NCBI GenBank assembly: GCA_018064665.1
Contig: JAGHUV010000019.1
Location: forward strand, 1 to 64,000
Source: Candidatus Crickella caballi
GTDB lineage: Bacteria; Bacillota; Clostridia; Peptostreptococcales; Anaerovoracaceae
DNA: 64,000 nt
Direction of reading: 5' to 3'
Below, in pieces: positions 16,736 to 25,517 of the stretch (position 1 is the stretch's first letter; every line of letters begins with the position of its first letter). The position numbers and the translations under genes are program-made. The notes below the pieces were generated by a model. The model saw only the letters and a list, made by a program, of their open reading frames with translations. It searched no databases and was not told the DNA's origin.

Positions 16736-19700
16736 TTATTGTTTATCTTCCAACAAAGCGATCAGCTGTCCGCTCTTTACCGAATCGCCTTCTTTGACAT
16801 AGATTTCGGCTACCTGTCCGTCTCCTGTGGAGAGAACGTTGGTCTCCATTTTCATAGCTTCGATTATCGCAATCGGCTGTCCCTGTTTAACCTCGTCTCC
16901 CTTGGAAACAAGAATTTTGATAATCGTACCCGGAATATTCGCTCCGATTTCCTTTGCATCATCCTGGTTGGCAAACTGGATCTGCGTACCTACGACTGAT
17001 TTGGTCAGAGCCTGTTTGTCCTTAACGGAAACAACTCTTCTGTATCCGTTTACCGTCCATGTGAGATCTCGGTTTCCCGCAGCGTCTGCTTTTCCGATAG
17101 ACTCAAGTGTAACGACGAGCACCTTGCCCGGCTTGAGCTCGATCTCGGTGGTCTGTCCGACAGCCACACCGTGGAAGAACGCTTCGCTTCCCATGTTATG
17201 GAAATCGCCCTGCTCTCTCAGCTTCTTGATGTAGTCATCAAACACCTTATTGTACATCGCGTACGAAAGCTGTTCCTGCTCAGTTCCCTCAAGTCCGAGG
17301 TCATCTACGAGATGCTTTGTTATAGCCTCGTAGTCGTCCGGCGGAAGCAGCTCGCCCGGTCTGCAGGTGATAGGCTCTCTGCCCTTAAGAACTACCTTCT
17401 GGAGCTCCGCAGGGAATCCGAATTCCGGCTGTCCCATCATTCCCTCAAAGTATGTTACCACACTGTCAGGGAAGTCGAAGCTTGCACCCTTCTGAACGAT
17501 GTTCTCAGGGGTAAGCTCATTCTGAACCATAAAGATTGCCATATCTCCAACCATTTTGGAGGATGGAGTGACCTTTATGATGTCGCCTAGCATCTTATTA
17601 ACTTTAACATACATCTCTTTGACCTCGTCGAATTTGTATCCGATGCCAAAGCTTTCTACCTGAGGCTTCAGGTTGGAATACTGTCCGCCCGGGATCTCAA
17701 GTCTGTATATCTCTGCAGTTGTTGCTTTGAGGTCAGACTCGAAATCGCAGTATACAGGTCTTACATCTGACCAGTAGTCTGAAATCAGCTGCAGTCCTCT
17801 GCTGTCCATTCCTGTATCTCTGTCTGAATTCTCGAGTGCCGCGATGACTGAGTTCAAAGCTGGCTGTGATGTCAGACCAGACATACTGTTGAATGCTGCG
17901 TCGATGATATCTACACCGGCTTCGGCAGCCATCAGCAGAGTAGCTACGCCGTTTCCGGAAGTATCATGCGTGTGCAGATGGATAGGAACAGCAACCTCAT
18001 TCTTCAAAGCCTTAACCAGCTTAGCTGCTGCTACAGGCTTGAGGAGTCCGGACATGTCCTTGATGCCGATGATGTGTGCGCCCTCTTTCTCGAGAGTCTT
18101 TGCCATCTTCACATAGTAGTCCAGAGTGTATTTGTCTCTTGAAGTATCCAGGATATCGCCTGTATAGCACATTGTCGGCTCTGCAATGGCTCCGACATTC
18201 AGTACCTCGTCCAGAGCGATCTCTATTCCCTTTACCCAGTTAAGTGAGTCAAAGATACGGAACAGGTCTATTCCCGACTCGGCAGACTGCCTAACGAACT
18301 TACGAATAGTATTGTCCGGATAATTCTTATATCCAACGGCATTTGCACCTCTTATGAGCATCTGCATCAGCACGTTAGGTATCTCTTTTCTCAGAAGCTC
18401 CAGTCTCTTCCATGGATCTTCTCCGAGGAATCTCAGTGAGGTATCAAAGGTTGCGCCGCCCCACATTTCATAGGAGAACATGTCCTTGCCGTAGTAAGCC
18501 ATGGCCGGGGCAATTCGCTCCATATCCTTGGTTCTTACTCTTGTGGCAAGCAGCGACTGCTGAGCGTCTCTGAGTGATGTATCTGTAACGAGAACCTTAT
18601 TCTGCGCCAGAGCCCATTCAGACAGGCCCTTAGCACCCTTCTCTTCGAAAATCTGCTTGGTTCCCTTGAGTTCAGCTACTTTCCTTCTGCTAACCTTAGG
18701 GACAACAGGAACATTGTAAGTGCCTGCTTTGCCCTTGTGGCCGTTTACAACAATGTCTCCGAGATAATCAAGGACCTGAATCTCTTTGTTGGCTACTGCT
18801 CTTACATTCAGCAGTCCCGGATTGTTCTCGATAAAGCCTGTGTTGCATTCACCCTTGCGGAATGTAGGATGATTAAGAAGATTAAGCAGGAAGCCGATAT
18901 TGGTCTTCACGCCCTCTATCTTCATTTCCTTAAGTGCACGAACAGCCTTGTTGATCATTCCGTTAAAGGTTCTGTCGTGTGCGCACACTTTGACGAGAAG
19001 GCTGTCGTAGTACGGTGAAATAACAGAACCTGTAAAGCCGTTGCCTCCGTCCAGTCTTATTCCGTTTCCGCTGGCGCTTCGATACTGTGTAATAGTGCCC
19101 GTATCCGGTGCAAAATTGTTGCTCGGATCCTCTGTGGTTACACGGCATTGCAGTGCATATCCGTTGAGTCTGATATCGTCCTGGCCCTTAATGTCTATCT
19201 CGTCGGAGTCAAGTCTGTATCCCTCTGCAACAAGGATCTGTGCCTGAACCAGGTCAACGCCCGTTACCATTTCGGTTACTGTATGCTCAACCTGAATTCT
19301 GGTATTCATCTCGATGAAGTAGTGATTGCCATCCTCATCGAGCAGGAATTCTACAGTTCCCGCACTTCTGTAATCAACCGCGCGTGCGATCTTTAGAGCG
19401 TCCTCACAGATAGCCTGTCTCTGCTCATCATTGAGGCAAAGCGAAGGAGTAAACTCAACGACCTTCTGATGTCTTCTCTGTACCGAACAGTCTCTGTCGT
19501 ACAGGTGCACCATGTTTCCGTAATTATCACCGATAACCTGAACCTCAATGTGCTTAGGATTCTCGATGTATTTCTCAATGAAAATGTCTCCGTTGCCAAA
19601 GGCCTTAACGGCTTCGCTCTGAGCGCTCTTGAACTGCGCGATCAGGTCAGCCTCTTTGCGTACGATTCGCATTCCTCGTCCGCCGCCACCTGCAGCCGCC

Positions 19701-20185
19701 TTAAGCATTACAGGATAGCCGGCAAAGTCAGCGAACTTCTTGGCTTCAGCTTCCGAAGTAATAGCCGCCTCCACGCCCGGGATGCATGCTACTCCAACCT
19801 TGTTGGCAACCAGCTTGGACTGTATCTTGTCGCCCAGCTGATTCATCATCTTATGTGTTGGGCCAATGAATACCAGACCTGCGTCTTCACAGACCTTGGC
19901 AAAGTCTGCATTCTCCGAAAGGAATCCGTATCCCGGATGAATTGCATCGCAGCCCTTGGATTTGGCGATGTGTATAATCTCATTGATGTCCAGATATGCA
20001 TCAATAGGATTCTTGCCCGAACCGATCTCATAGGATTCATGAGCCTTGGTTCTGAACAGGGCCTGCCTGTCTTCCGCTGAGTAAATCGCAACCGTCCTGA
20101 TGCCGAGTTCTCTGCAGGCACGGATGACTCTGATAGCGATCTCTCCTCTGTTTGCTATTAAAACTTTCTTAAACTTCTTGCTCAT
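16736..20185 (-). CDS. pyc: Pyruvate carboxylase
   Basis: The protein has 1,149 residues, the full single-chain length. The biotin carboxylase domain (1-450; 'KAAAGGGGRGMRIV', 'FIEMNTRIQVEHTVTE') is followed by the carboxyltransferase domain (about 530-810; 'DTSLRDAQQSLLATRVRT', 'HLHTHDTSGNG'). The conserved PYC C-terminal region (about 830-1040) and a biotinyl domain with the lysine in EAMKMET (about 1116) complete it. It carboxylates pyruvate to oxaloacetate. It lies between typA and buk, with 43 and 22 bp gaps, and is preceded by an intergenic hairpin. Confidence 0.98.
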   Translation of the reverse strand: MSKKFKKVLIANRGEIAIRVIRACRELGIRTVAIYSAEDRQALFRTKAHESYEIGSGKNPIDAYLDINEIIHIAKSKGCDAIHPGYGFLSENADFAKVCEDAGLVFIGPTHKMMNQLGDKIQSKLVANKVGVACIPGVEAAITSEAEAKKFADFAGYPVMLKAAAGGGGRGMRIVRKEADLIAQFKSAQSEAVKAFGNGDIFIEKYIENPKHIEVQVIGDNYGNMVHLYDRDCSVQRRHQKVVEFTPSLCLNDEQRQAICEDALKIARAVDYRSAGTVEFLLDEDGNHYFIEMNTRIQVEHTVTEMVTGVDLVQAQILVAEGYRLDSDEIDIKGQDDIRLNGYALQCRVTTEDPSNNFAPDTGTITQYRSASGNGIRLDGGNGFTGSVISPYYDSLLVKVCAHDRTFNGMINKAVRALKEMKIEGVKTNIGFLLNLLNHPTFRKGECNTGFIENNPGLLNVRAVANKEIQVLDYLGDIVVNGHKGKAGTYNVPVVPKVSRRKVAELKGTKQIFEEKGAKGLSEWALAQNKVLVTDTSLRDAQQSLLATRVRTKDMERIAPAMAYYGKDMFSYEMWGGATFDTSLRFLGEDPWKRLELLRKEIPNVLMQMLIRGANAVGYKNYPDNTIRKFVRQSAESGIDLFRIFDSLNWVKGIEIALDEVLNVGAIAEPTMCYTGDILDTSRDKYTLDYYVKMAKTLEKEGAHIIGIKDMSGLLKPVAAAKLVKALKNEVAVPIHLHTHDTSGNGVATLLMAAEAGVDIIDAAFNSMSGLTSQPALNSVIAALENSDRDTGMDSRGLQLISDYWSDVRPVYCDFESDLKATTAEIYRLEIPGGQYSNLKPQVESFGIGYKFDEVKEMYVKVNKMLGDIIKVTPSSKMVGDMAIFMVQNELTPENIVQKGASFDFPDSVVTYFEGMMGQPEFGFPAELQKVVLKGREPITCRPGELLPPDDYEAITKHLVDDLGLEGTEQEQLSYAMYNKVFDDYIKKLREQGDFHNMGSEAFFHGVAVGQTTEIELKPGKVLVVTLESIGKADAAGNRDLTWTVNGYRRVVSVKDKQALTKSVVGTQIQFANQDDAKEIGANIPGTIIKILVSKGDEVKQGQPIAIIEAMKMETNVLSTGDGQVAEIYVKEGDSVKSGQLIALLEDKQ

Positions 20186-20202
20186 TTATTGCCTTCTGTT
20201 TT

Positions 20203-20225
20203 CCGCCGGCTTCGATGCCGGGCGG
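20203..20225. other. GC-rich hairpin between typA and pyc
   Basis: CCGCCGGC (20203-20210) pairs with GCCGGGCGG (20217-20225) with one bulge. No T-run follows on either strand, so an intrinsic terminator is not supported; it may be a processing or pausing site. Confidence 0.45.
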
Positions 20226-20228
20226 TTA

Positions 20229-22103
20229 TTATTTCATGCGGTTAGCATATTTTACTCTTTCCTGATGACTCAGAAGCTTCTTTCTGATTCTGATGTCCTC
20301 AGGTGTTACCTCTACCAACTCGTCGTCGTTAATAAACTCCAGAGCCTCTTCAAGAGTAAAGGTTCTTGGCGGTGTCAGCTTTATCGTATCATCGCTTCCT
20401 GCCGCTCTCATGTTGGATGCCTTCTTGGCTCTGCAAGGATTTACAACCATATCATCTGAACGGGCATTCATTCCGACAACCTGTCCCTCATAGACATGAT
20501 CCTGCGGCTTAACGAACATCTGAACTCTCTCCTGGATGGTGAAGATTGCATATGCAGTGCAGTTTCCCTCTTCCTGAGCAACGGCAACACCGTTGATACG
20601 CTCCGGAATATCACCCTTCCATGGCTCAAAGCCTTCGAATCTTCTTACCATTGTACCTTCACCGTGAGTATCATTGATGAACTCTGTTCTGTAGCCCATC
20701 AGACCACGTGTAGGTGCTGTATAGATTATTCTTGAATATCCGTTACCCTCTGACATCATCTGCTTCATCAGACCCTTACGGAGATTCAGCTTGCTGATAA
20801 CAGGTCCTGTATATTCATCAGGCACGGAAATAACAACTTCCTCAACAGGCTCGAGCTTCTCACCGTTCGCGCCTCTCTTGATAACGACCTCAGGCTTGCT
20901 GACGGCCAGCTCGTAGCCCTCACGTCTCATGTTCTCAATAAGTATGGACAGATGCAGCTCTCCTCTTCCGCTTACCTTGAAGGAATCTGTTGTATCAGTC
21001 TCCTCAACGAGCAGACCTACGTTGACCTCAAGTTCCTTCATGAGACGGTCTCTGATATGTCTCGAGGTTACATACTTGCCGACTTTGCCTGCAAACGGCG
21101 AAGTGTTGACCATGAAATTCATGGTCAAAGTAGGCTCCTCGATGCTGATTGTTCCGAGGGATTCAGGCTGATCCGGATCGCAGATCGTCTCTCCGATCGA
21201 AATGTCCGAAATACCGGAAACTACAACGATATCTCCGCTTTGTGCTTCCGGGACAGCAATTCTGCTCATGCCCTTATATACGAAAATCTGATTGATCTTG
21301 CATTTTGCAACGGAACCGTCTTCCTTGGTTACCGATACCATCTGAGCTTCCTTGATCTTGCCTCTTGTAACTCTTCCGATACCGAGACGTCCGATATAGT
21401 CATCATAAGCCAGGGTGGAAACCTGAAGCTGCAGTGGTTCCTCGCATTTGTCAGGATATGGATCGCAGTGATTTACAATGCACTCCAGCAGTGGTGAAAT
21501 ATCAAAGTTCTCATATCCCTTAGGGCTCTTCTTGATTTTAGCTGCGCCCTCTCCTACAAGAATTTCGCTTACCTCTGCAGGGTCATTAACTGCAATGCCC
21601 TGACGTGCAATTCCGTAGAGGATAGGGAAATCAAGCTGCTCATCATTAGCCTCAAGATCCATAAAGAGCTCATATACCTCATCAACGACTTCGTCGATTC
21701 TTGCGTCCTTCTTATCAATCTTGTTGATAAAGAGGATAGGATTGATGCCCTGCTCCAGCGACTTGTTAAGAACGAATCTTGTCTGTGGCATAGGTCCCTC
21801 GCTTGAGTCAACAAGGAGAATAACCGTATCTACAGTCTTCATGATTCTCTCTACCTCGGAACTGAAATCCGCATGTCCCGGAGTATCGACAATATTGATC
21901 TTGTAGTCCTTGTACATAATTGAGCAGTTCTTGGAATAGATGGTGATTCCTCTCTCTCTTTCGATTGCATCACTGTCCATTACGCAATCAACTACCTGCT
22001 CATTATCTCTGAATACACTGGACTGAGCGAGAAGCGCATCTACCAGTGTGGATTTTCCTGCATCTACGTGTGCTATAACTGCTATGTTAATAATCTTCTG
22101 CAT
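20229..22103 (-). CDS. typA: Translational GTPase TypA/BipA
   Basis: The protein has 624 residues. GTPase motifs: G1 AHVDAGKST (about 10-18), G3 'DTPGHADF', G4 'NKIDKKDARID'. The C-terminal half is diagnostic of TypA ('GRGELHLSILIENMRREGYEL', 'GTMVRRFEGFEPWKG', 'NMRAAGSDDTIKLTPPR', 'EALEFINDDELVEVTP'). It is a ribosome-binding GTPase for ribosome assembly and stress adaptation. The G1 motif has Ala where most TypA proteins have His (HVDHGKTT), a resemblance to EF-G/Tet(M)-type motifs confined to this loop. It is 1 bp downstream of the DUF2207 gene. Confidence 0.95.
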   Translation of the reverse strand: MQKIINIAVIAHVDAGKSTLVDALLAQSSVFRDNEQVVDCVMDSDAIERERGITIYSKNCSIMYKDYKINIVDTPGHADFSSEVERIMKTVDTVILLVDSSEGPMPQTRFVLNKSLEQGINPILFINKIDKKDARIDEVVDEVYELFMDLEANDEQLDFPILYGIARQGIAVNDPAEVSEILVGEGAAKIKKSPKGYENFDISPLLECIVNHCDPYPDKCEEPLQLQVSTLAYDDYIGRLGIGRVTRGKIKEAQMVSVTKEDGSVAKCKINQIFVYKGMSRIAVPEAQSGDIVVVSGISDISIGETICDPDQPESLGTISIEEPTLTMNFMVNTSPFAGKVGKYVTSRHIRDRLMKELEVNVGLLVEETDTTDSFKVSGRGELHLSILIENMRREGYELAVSKPEVVIKRGANGEKLEPVEEVVISVPDEYTGPVISKLNLRKGLMKQMMSEGNGYSRIIYTAPTRGLMGYRTEFINDTHGEGTMVRRFEGFEPWKGDIPERINGVAVAQEEGNCTAYAIFTIQERVQMFVKPQDHVYEGQVVGMNARSDDMVVNPCRAKKASNMRAAGSDDTIKLTPPRTFTLEEALEFINDDELVEVTPEDIRIRKKLLSHQERVKYANRMK

Positions 22104-22104
22104 T

Positions 22105-23979
22105 TTATTTGCTTCTTTCCATTGCCCTATAGGCTTCTATCATAGTTCTGTAAAAAGTTGTAATGTCCCTGGCGTAATCAACCGAAGTCTTAACGCCGAA
22201 ATTGGTCGGTCCCGCATGGCCTTCAATATCGTCCGAATACCACTCAGGCGGTTTTACCCTCAATGTCAGAAAGCTTATCGCCCAGGCATTGAGCGCTTTG
22301 AACAGCAGTGCGTAAGGAACTATCTCGTAGTAGTAATTGTTGTCAGCGATATAGTTCTGAGCAACCTCCTTAGGTGTAGGATGATAAATGAAGTGTCTAA
22401 GCTGAACCAGTCTTGATGTCAATGCGGCATTGCCCTTTGCTCTCGCTCTCATTACCGTAATGAAGAATCCGCAAACAGCTGACATAAGAAGCACAACGAC
22501 AGACGGGATAACGACACCGGTTACCGCTATGGCTTTCATCGCCACATACATAGGAACTGCAATATATGCAAGTCCGGAGGCTACAAACTCCATTCTGTAT
22601 GAATGGGACTCAGAGAAGTACTGTCTGTCAAAGCAGCCTGCCAGTACGAGAGCCGTAGCCATCGCAAGCACAGCAACTGTAACCGCTTCGGCATGATTAA
22701 CAGGCAAATACTGGTAACTGTTTCTCATGGCGCAGCTCACACCAAGCGCAAGTCCGTACAGAATCGCGCTAATGATACGGAATACCTGGGATAGCTTAGT
22801 ATATGCAAGCATATCCTTGCCGCTGAAGCCCGCAGCGATGTCATCCTTGATTGTACTTCCCACGCGCTTGAGTCTTGGTCCGAGTTCGTCCATATCGACT
22901 GAACGACCTTCAGGAATGTCTTCAAACAGAATGTCATATGCGTTTCTGATAAATTTCTCCTCGCCGCTCGGATACTGTTCTCTGATAAGGCTGTACCTCT
23001 TAGGCTGATACTCGGATATCTTGAGATATCCCTTGGTGCCCATGTATATAACAAGCGCAATAATATCTCTTGTATGAACTCTTCCTGAGAAAAGATAGCT
23101 TACCTCTGCAGGCGAAACGCCCTCAATAGGATGAGTCTGAACCGTCTTTACCATCTTAGGATCTCTACCGCCGATGATCCACATTATTGCAGCTATCACA
23201 CCGGCCGCAAGCATAATCAGCATCATAAACGCATTCGCCCAGTTGCCATTGAGTGCGCCTTCCCAGTATCCGTCCGGAAGCTCGGCTTTGACGGTAATTC
23301 CGAAATTCTCAGGAACCTTTTCTGTAGCAATTGTTACTGTGTGGGTATCGGCATCCGCTTTGAAATCCACATTGCTGTCCACAGCCTGAACACCGTACTG
23401 GCCGGCATAGTACTGAACATCATCCCAAGGAAAATCTGCAGGAAATGCAATTCTGATATTTACCTTGGATACCGGATACGACCAGTCAGGCAGCATCGCG
23501 TCGAAGTAAAAGATGTCTCTCTCGGCATCTCTGTCCGCAAATTCTCTCACCGTATACTCAATAGTGTAAACATGCACACCCTTGGTCAGCTTGGCTTCAT
23601 CTACGATTGTAACCTTGTTACCATCACTGTTCTTGTCGGTCTGATAGTCAGTGTTCTCAACCTTGATTCCGGAAACTCTGAAATTGCCATGTGGAATTTC
23701 GAAGTCGATGGACTTCGTGTCTCCCGGAAGATTGGCCTTGATCTTCTCGACAACAGTATAGGAGTGATCCTTGTGTATTATTGCGTTCAAGTTGTACTGC
23801 TGTATTTCTACCGCACCGTTGCTGACTGCCTCGGCGTTTTCGCCCGCAGCGTCTTCCGCTTTGTCGCCGGACGCATATGCATTAAATGTGCCCATCGACA
23901 GAGTAATCACCAGAACAGTAAGCATTGCGATTATTGCTTTTATAAGTTGTGATTTGTTATGTGTTTCCACAGATTTCAT
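22105..23979 (-). CDS. DUF2207 multi-pass membrane protein
   Basis: The protein has 624 residues. A signal peptide (about 12-37) is followed by the extracellular DUF2207 beta domain (about 55-225; 'DHSYTVVEKIKANLPGD', 'FEIPHGNFRVSGI'). Next come a membrane helix (about 243-265), a cytoplasmic part ('GGRDPKMV', 'LFSGRVHTRDIIALVIYMGTKGYLKI'), a helix cluster (about 395-510), and a C-terminal cytoplasmic region. Function is unknown for the family. The ribosome site GGAGAGGTG precedes the ATG. It leads a two-gene unit with typA. Confidence 0.85.
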   Translation of the reverse strand: MKSVETHNKSQLIKAIIAMLTVLVITLSMGTFNAYASGDKAEDAAGENAEAVSNGAVEIQQYNLNAIIHKDHSYTVVEKIKANLPGDTKSIDFEIPHGNFRVSGIKVENTDYQTDKNSDGNKVTIVDEAKLTKGVHVYTIEYTVREFADRDAERDIFYFDAMLPDWSYPVSKVNIRIAFPADFPWDDVQYYAGQYGVQAVDSNVDFKADADTHTVTIATEKVPENFGITVKAELPDGYWEGALNGNWANAFMMLIMLAAGVIAAIMWIIGGRDPKMVKTVQTHPIEGVSPAEVSYLFSGRVHTRDIIALVIYMGTKGYLKISEYQPKRYSLIREQYPSGEEKFIRNAYDILFEDIPEGRSVDMDELGPRLKRVGSTIKDDIAAGFSGKDMLAYTKLSQVFRIISAILYGLALGVSCAMRNSYQYLPVNHAEAVTVAVLAMATALVLAGCFDRQYFSESHSYRMEFVASGLAYIAVPMYVAMKAIAVTGVVIPSVVVLLMSAVCGFFITVMRARAKGNAALTSRLVQLRHFIYHPTPKEVAQNYIADNNYYYEIVPYALLFKALNAWAISFLTLRVKPPEWYSDDIEGHAGPTNFGVKTSVDYARDITTFYRTMIEAYRAMERSK

Positions 23980-24006
23980 TTACACCTCTCCATTGGAACA
24001 TAGATA

Positions 24007-24036
24007 TTGAAATTATATACTTTACAGGTGTAAAAT
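24007..24036 (+). promoter_or_regulatory. Promoter of the dCMP deaminase gene
   Basis: TTGAAA (24007-24012) and TAAAAT (24031-24036) are 18 bp apart, followed by GGAGG and the ATG at 24059. This is a plausible vegetative promoter in the divergent gap. Confidence 0.6.
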
Positions 24037-24058
24037 TCAAGGCAATGGAGGGTATGAC

Positions 24059-24535
24059 ATGAAGAGAACTGATTATATTTCATGGGATGAATTCTTTATG
24101 GGCGTTGCTGTTCTCGCAGGCAAGAGAAGCAAGGACCCTAACACACAGGTCGGAGCATGCATCGTTGACGAGAACAACGTTATCATCTCGACCGGATACA
24201 ACGGTTTTCCCAAGGGTTGTTCCGATGATGAATTCCCTTGGAATCGCGAAGGTGAAATTACCAAGTATCCATTTGTTGTACACGCTGAGCTGAATGCCAT
24301 TCTTAATGCAACAGGTAAATCTCTGCGCGGTGCCAAGATTTATGTTGATCTTTTCCCATGCAACGAATGTGCCAAGGCAATCATCCAGTCCGGCGTCAAG
24401 GAGGTCATCTACCTCTGTGACAAATACGCAGATACTCCGGGAGTCAAAGCAAGCAAGTGCATGTTTAAGGCTGCCGGCGTCAGCATCAGGCAGTTCGTTC
24501 CTGAGATCGACGAAATCGTGCTGAATCTGAAATAA
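24059..24535 (+). CDS. dCMP deaminase (ComEB family)
   Basis: The protein has 158 residues. The zinc site of the cytidine/deoxycytidylate deaminase family is intact: HAELNAI (His and catalytic Glu) and PCNECAKAI (two Cys). 'RSKDPNTQVGACIVD' and 'GYNGFPKGCSDDEFPW' are typical of dCMP deaminase. It converts dCMP to dUMP for dTTP synthesis. GGAGG lies eight bases upstream. It precedes dapB by 65 bp, with a small hairpin between them. Confidence 0.94.
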   Translation: MKRTDYISWDEFFMGVAVLAGKRSKDPNTQVGACIVDENNVIISTGYNGFPKGCSDDEFPWNREGEITKYPFVVHAELNAILNATGKSLRGAKIYVDLFPCNECAKAIIQSGVKEVIYLCDKYADTPGVKASKCMFKAAGVSIRQFVPEIDEIVLNLK

Positions 24536-24552
24536 ATTACTCAACACAGAAT

Positions 24553-24574
24553 GGAAGCAGTCTGATCTGCTTCC
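24553..24574 (+). promoter_or_regulatory. Hairpin between dCMP deaminase gene and dapB
   Basis: GGAAGCAG (24553-24560) and CTGCTTCC (24567-24574) form a perfect 8-bp stem with a 6-nt loop. No T-run follows, so it is more likely an RNA-processing or attenuating hairpin than a full terminator. Confidence 0.5.
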
Positions 24575-24600
24575 GATTCATTATGCAGGAGGTTATGAAA

Positions 24601-25401
24601 ATGAAGCTTATCGTAACAGCCCCTCGCGGCAAGATGGGAAGGCTCATCACAGATATCGCTGCAAAACGCGATGATATTGAGATCGTCGGAGGACTCGGAC
24701 CTGAGGGAAGAGAATATATAGGAGAAGACCTCGGCAAAGCCGCTATGCTCGGATATGAGATCGGCGCACCGGTATATGATGATATCGAGAAGTGCATTGA
24801 TCTGTGCGACTGCGTTGTTGATTTTTCAACAGTTGAGCAGGGAATGCTCATACTCGAAGCTTGCAAAGCTCATGGCAAAGCTCTCGTATGCGGTACTACA
24901 GGCTTCACAGCAGAGCAAAGAGCTGCTTTCTCGGAGGCAGGGGAGGTTATCCCTGTAATGCTCGCTGCAAACACTTCGAGAATGGTAAATGTTATGTCAA
25001 AGCTCCTCGCACAGGCTGCAGCTGCTTTGCATGAGAGCTGCGATATCGAAATCGTTGATTATCACGATGCCAAGAAGCTTGATGCTCCGAGCGGAACAGC
25101 CAAAGAGCTCGGTGAGACCATTGCTCACGCAATCAACGAAGACCTCGAAGAAAAAGCGAAATACGGACGCGGTCCGGGAAGAGATCCACGCGCCGATAAG
25201 GAAATCGGCTTCCACTCGCTTCGCGGTGGAGATACACCTTCAAGCCACACCGTATATTTCATGGGCAACGGCGAGAGACTTGAGATCACTCATCACTCCA
25301 TCAACTGGAAATGCTTTGCAAGCGGCGCAGTGGATGCAGCCGAGTGGCTCGCTAAACAGCCTAAGGGAAGCTACGTAATAAGCGACTGCATCGAACTGTA
25401 G
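24601..25401 (+). CDS. dapB: 4-hydroxy-tetrahydrodipicolinate reductase
   Basis: The protein has 266 residues. The N-terminal nucleotide-binding loop is 'VTAPRGKMGRLI', followed by 'DFSTVEQGMLILEACKAHGKALVCGTTGF'. The substrate motif 'DIEIVDYHDAKKLDAPSGTAKELGETI' carries the family 'E-x-H-H-x-x-K-x-D-x-P-S-G-T' pattern, with Tyr-His in place of the usual His-His. It performs the second committed step of the lysine/diaminopimelate pathway. The ATG at 24601 has AGGAGG eight bases upstream; ATGs at 24583 and 24595 are too close to or ahead of it. Other dap genes are not in the window. Confidence 0.93.
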   Translation: MKLIVTAPRGKMGRLITDIAAKRDDIEIVGGLGPEGREYIGEDLGKAAMLGYEIGAPVYDDIEKCIDLCDCVVDFSTVEQGMLILEACKAHGKALVCGTTGFTAEQRAAFSEAGEVIPVMLAANTSRMVNVMSKLLAQAAAALHESCDIEIVDYHDAKKLDAPSGTAKELGETIAHAINEDLEEKAKYGRGPGRDPRADKEIGFHSLRGGDTPSSHTVYFMGNGERLEITHHSINWKCFASGAVDAAEWLAKQPKGSYVISDCIEL

Positions 25402-25437
25402 TTGTATAGATTTTTTCGACAACAATTATGTAATGAA

Positions 25438-25470
25438 ACAGGCTGTCCGATATCCCATCGGACAGCCTGT
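25438..25470. terminator. Long hairpin downstream of dapB
   Basis: ACAGGCTGTCCGAT (25438-25451) pairs perfectly with ATCGGACAGCCTGT (25457-25470). It lies between convergent genes and may work in both directions, although T-runs are poor. Confidence 0.65.
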
Positions 25471-25481
25471 AATTAAAAAAC

Positions 25482-25517
25482 CTCGGTCCTTTGAAAACGG
25501 ATCGAGATTTTTATTGT
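25482..25517 (+). terminator. Intrinsic terminator after dapB
   Basis: CTCGGTCC and GGATCGAG form a stem with one wobble pair, followed by ATTTTTATTGTTTTG. It is a good plus-strand terminator for dapB and overlaps the 3' end of the convergent flavoprotein gene. Confidence 0.65.

Noticed and set aside
20229..22103. Tetracycline ribosomal protection protein
   Set aside because: Only the G1 loop resembles Tet(M); the C-terminal half carries TypA/BipA-specific motifs.
23131..23952. 273-codon plus-strand ORF
   Set aside because: It is antisense to the DUF2207 gene, with no start signals or conserved features.
24080..24547. 155-codon minus-strand ORF
   Set aside because: It is antisense to the dCMP deaminase gene, which has the zinc-site motifs and a promoter.
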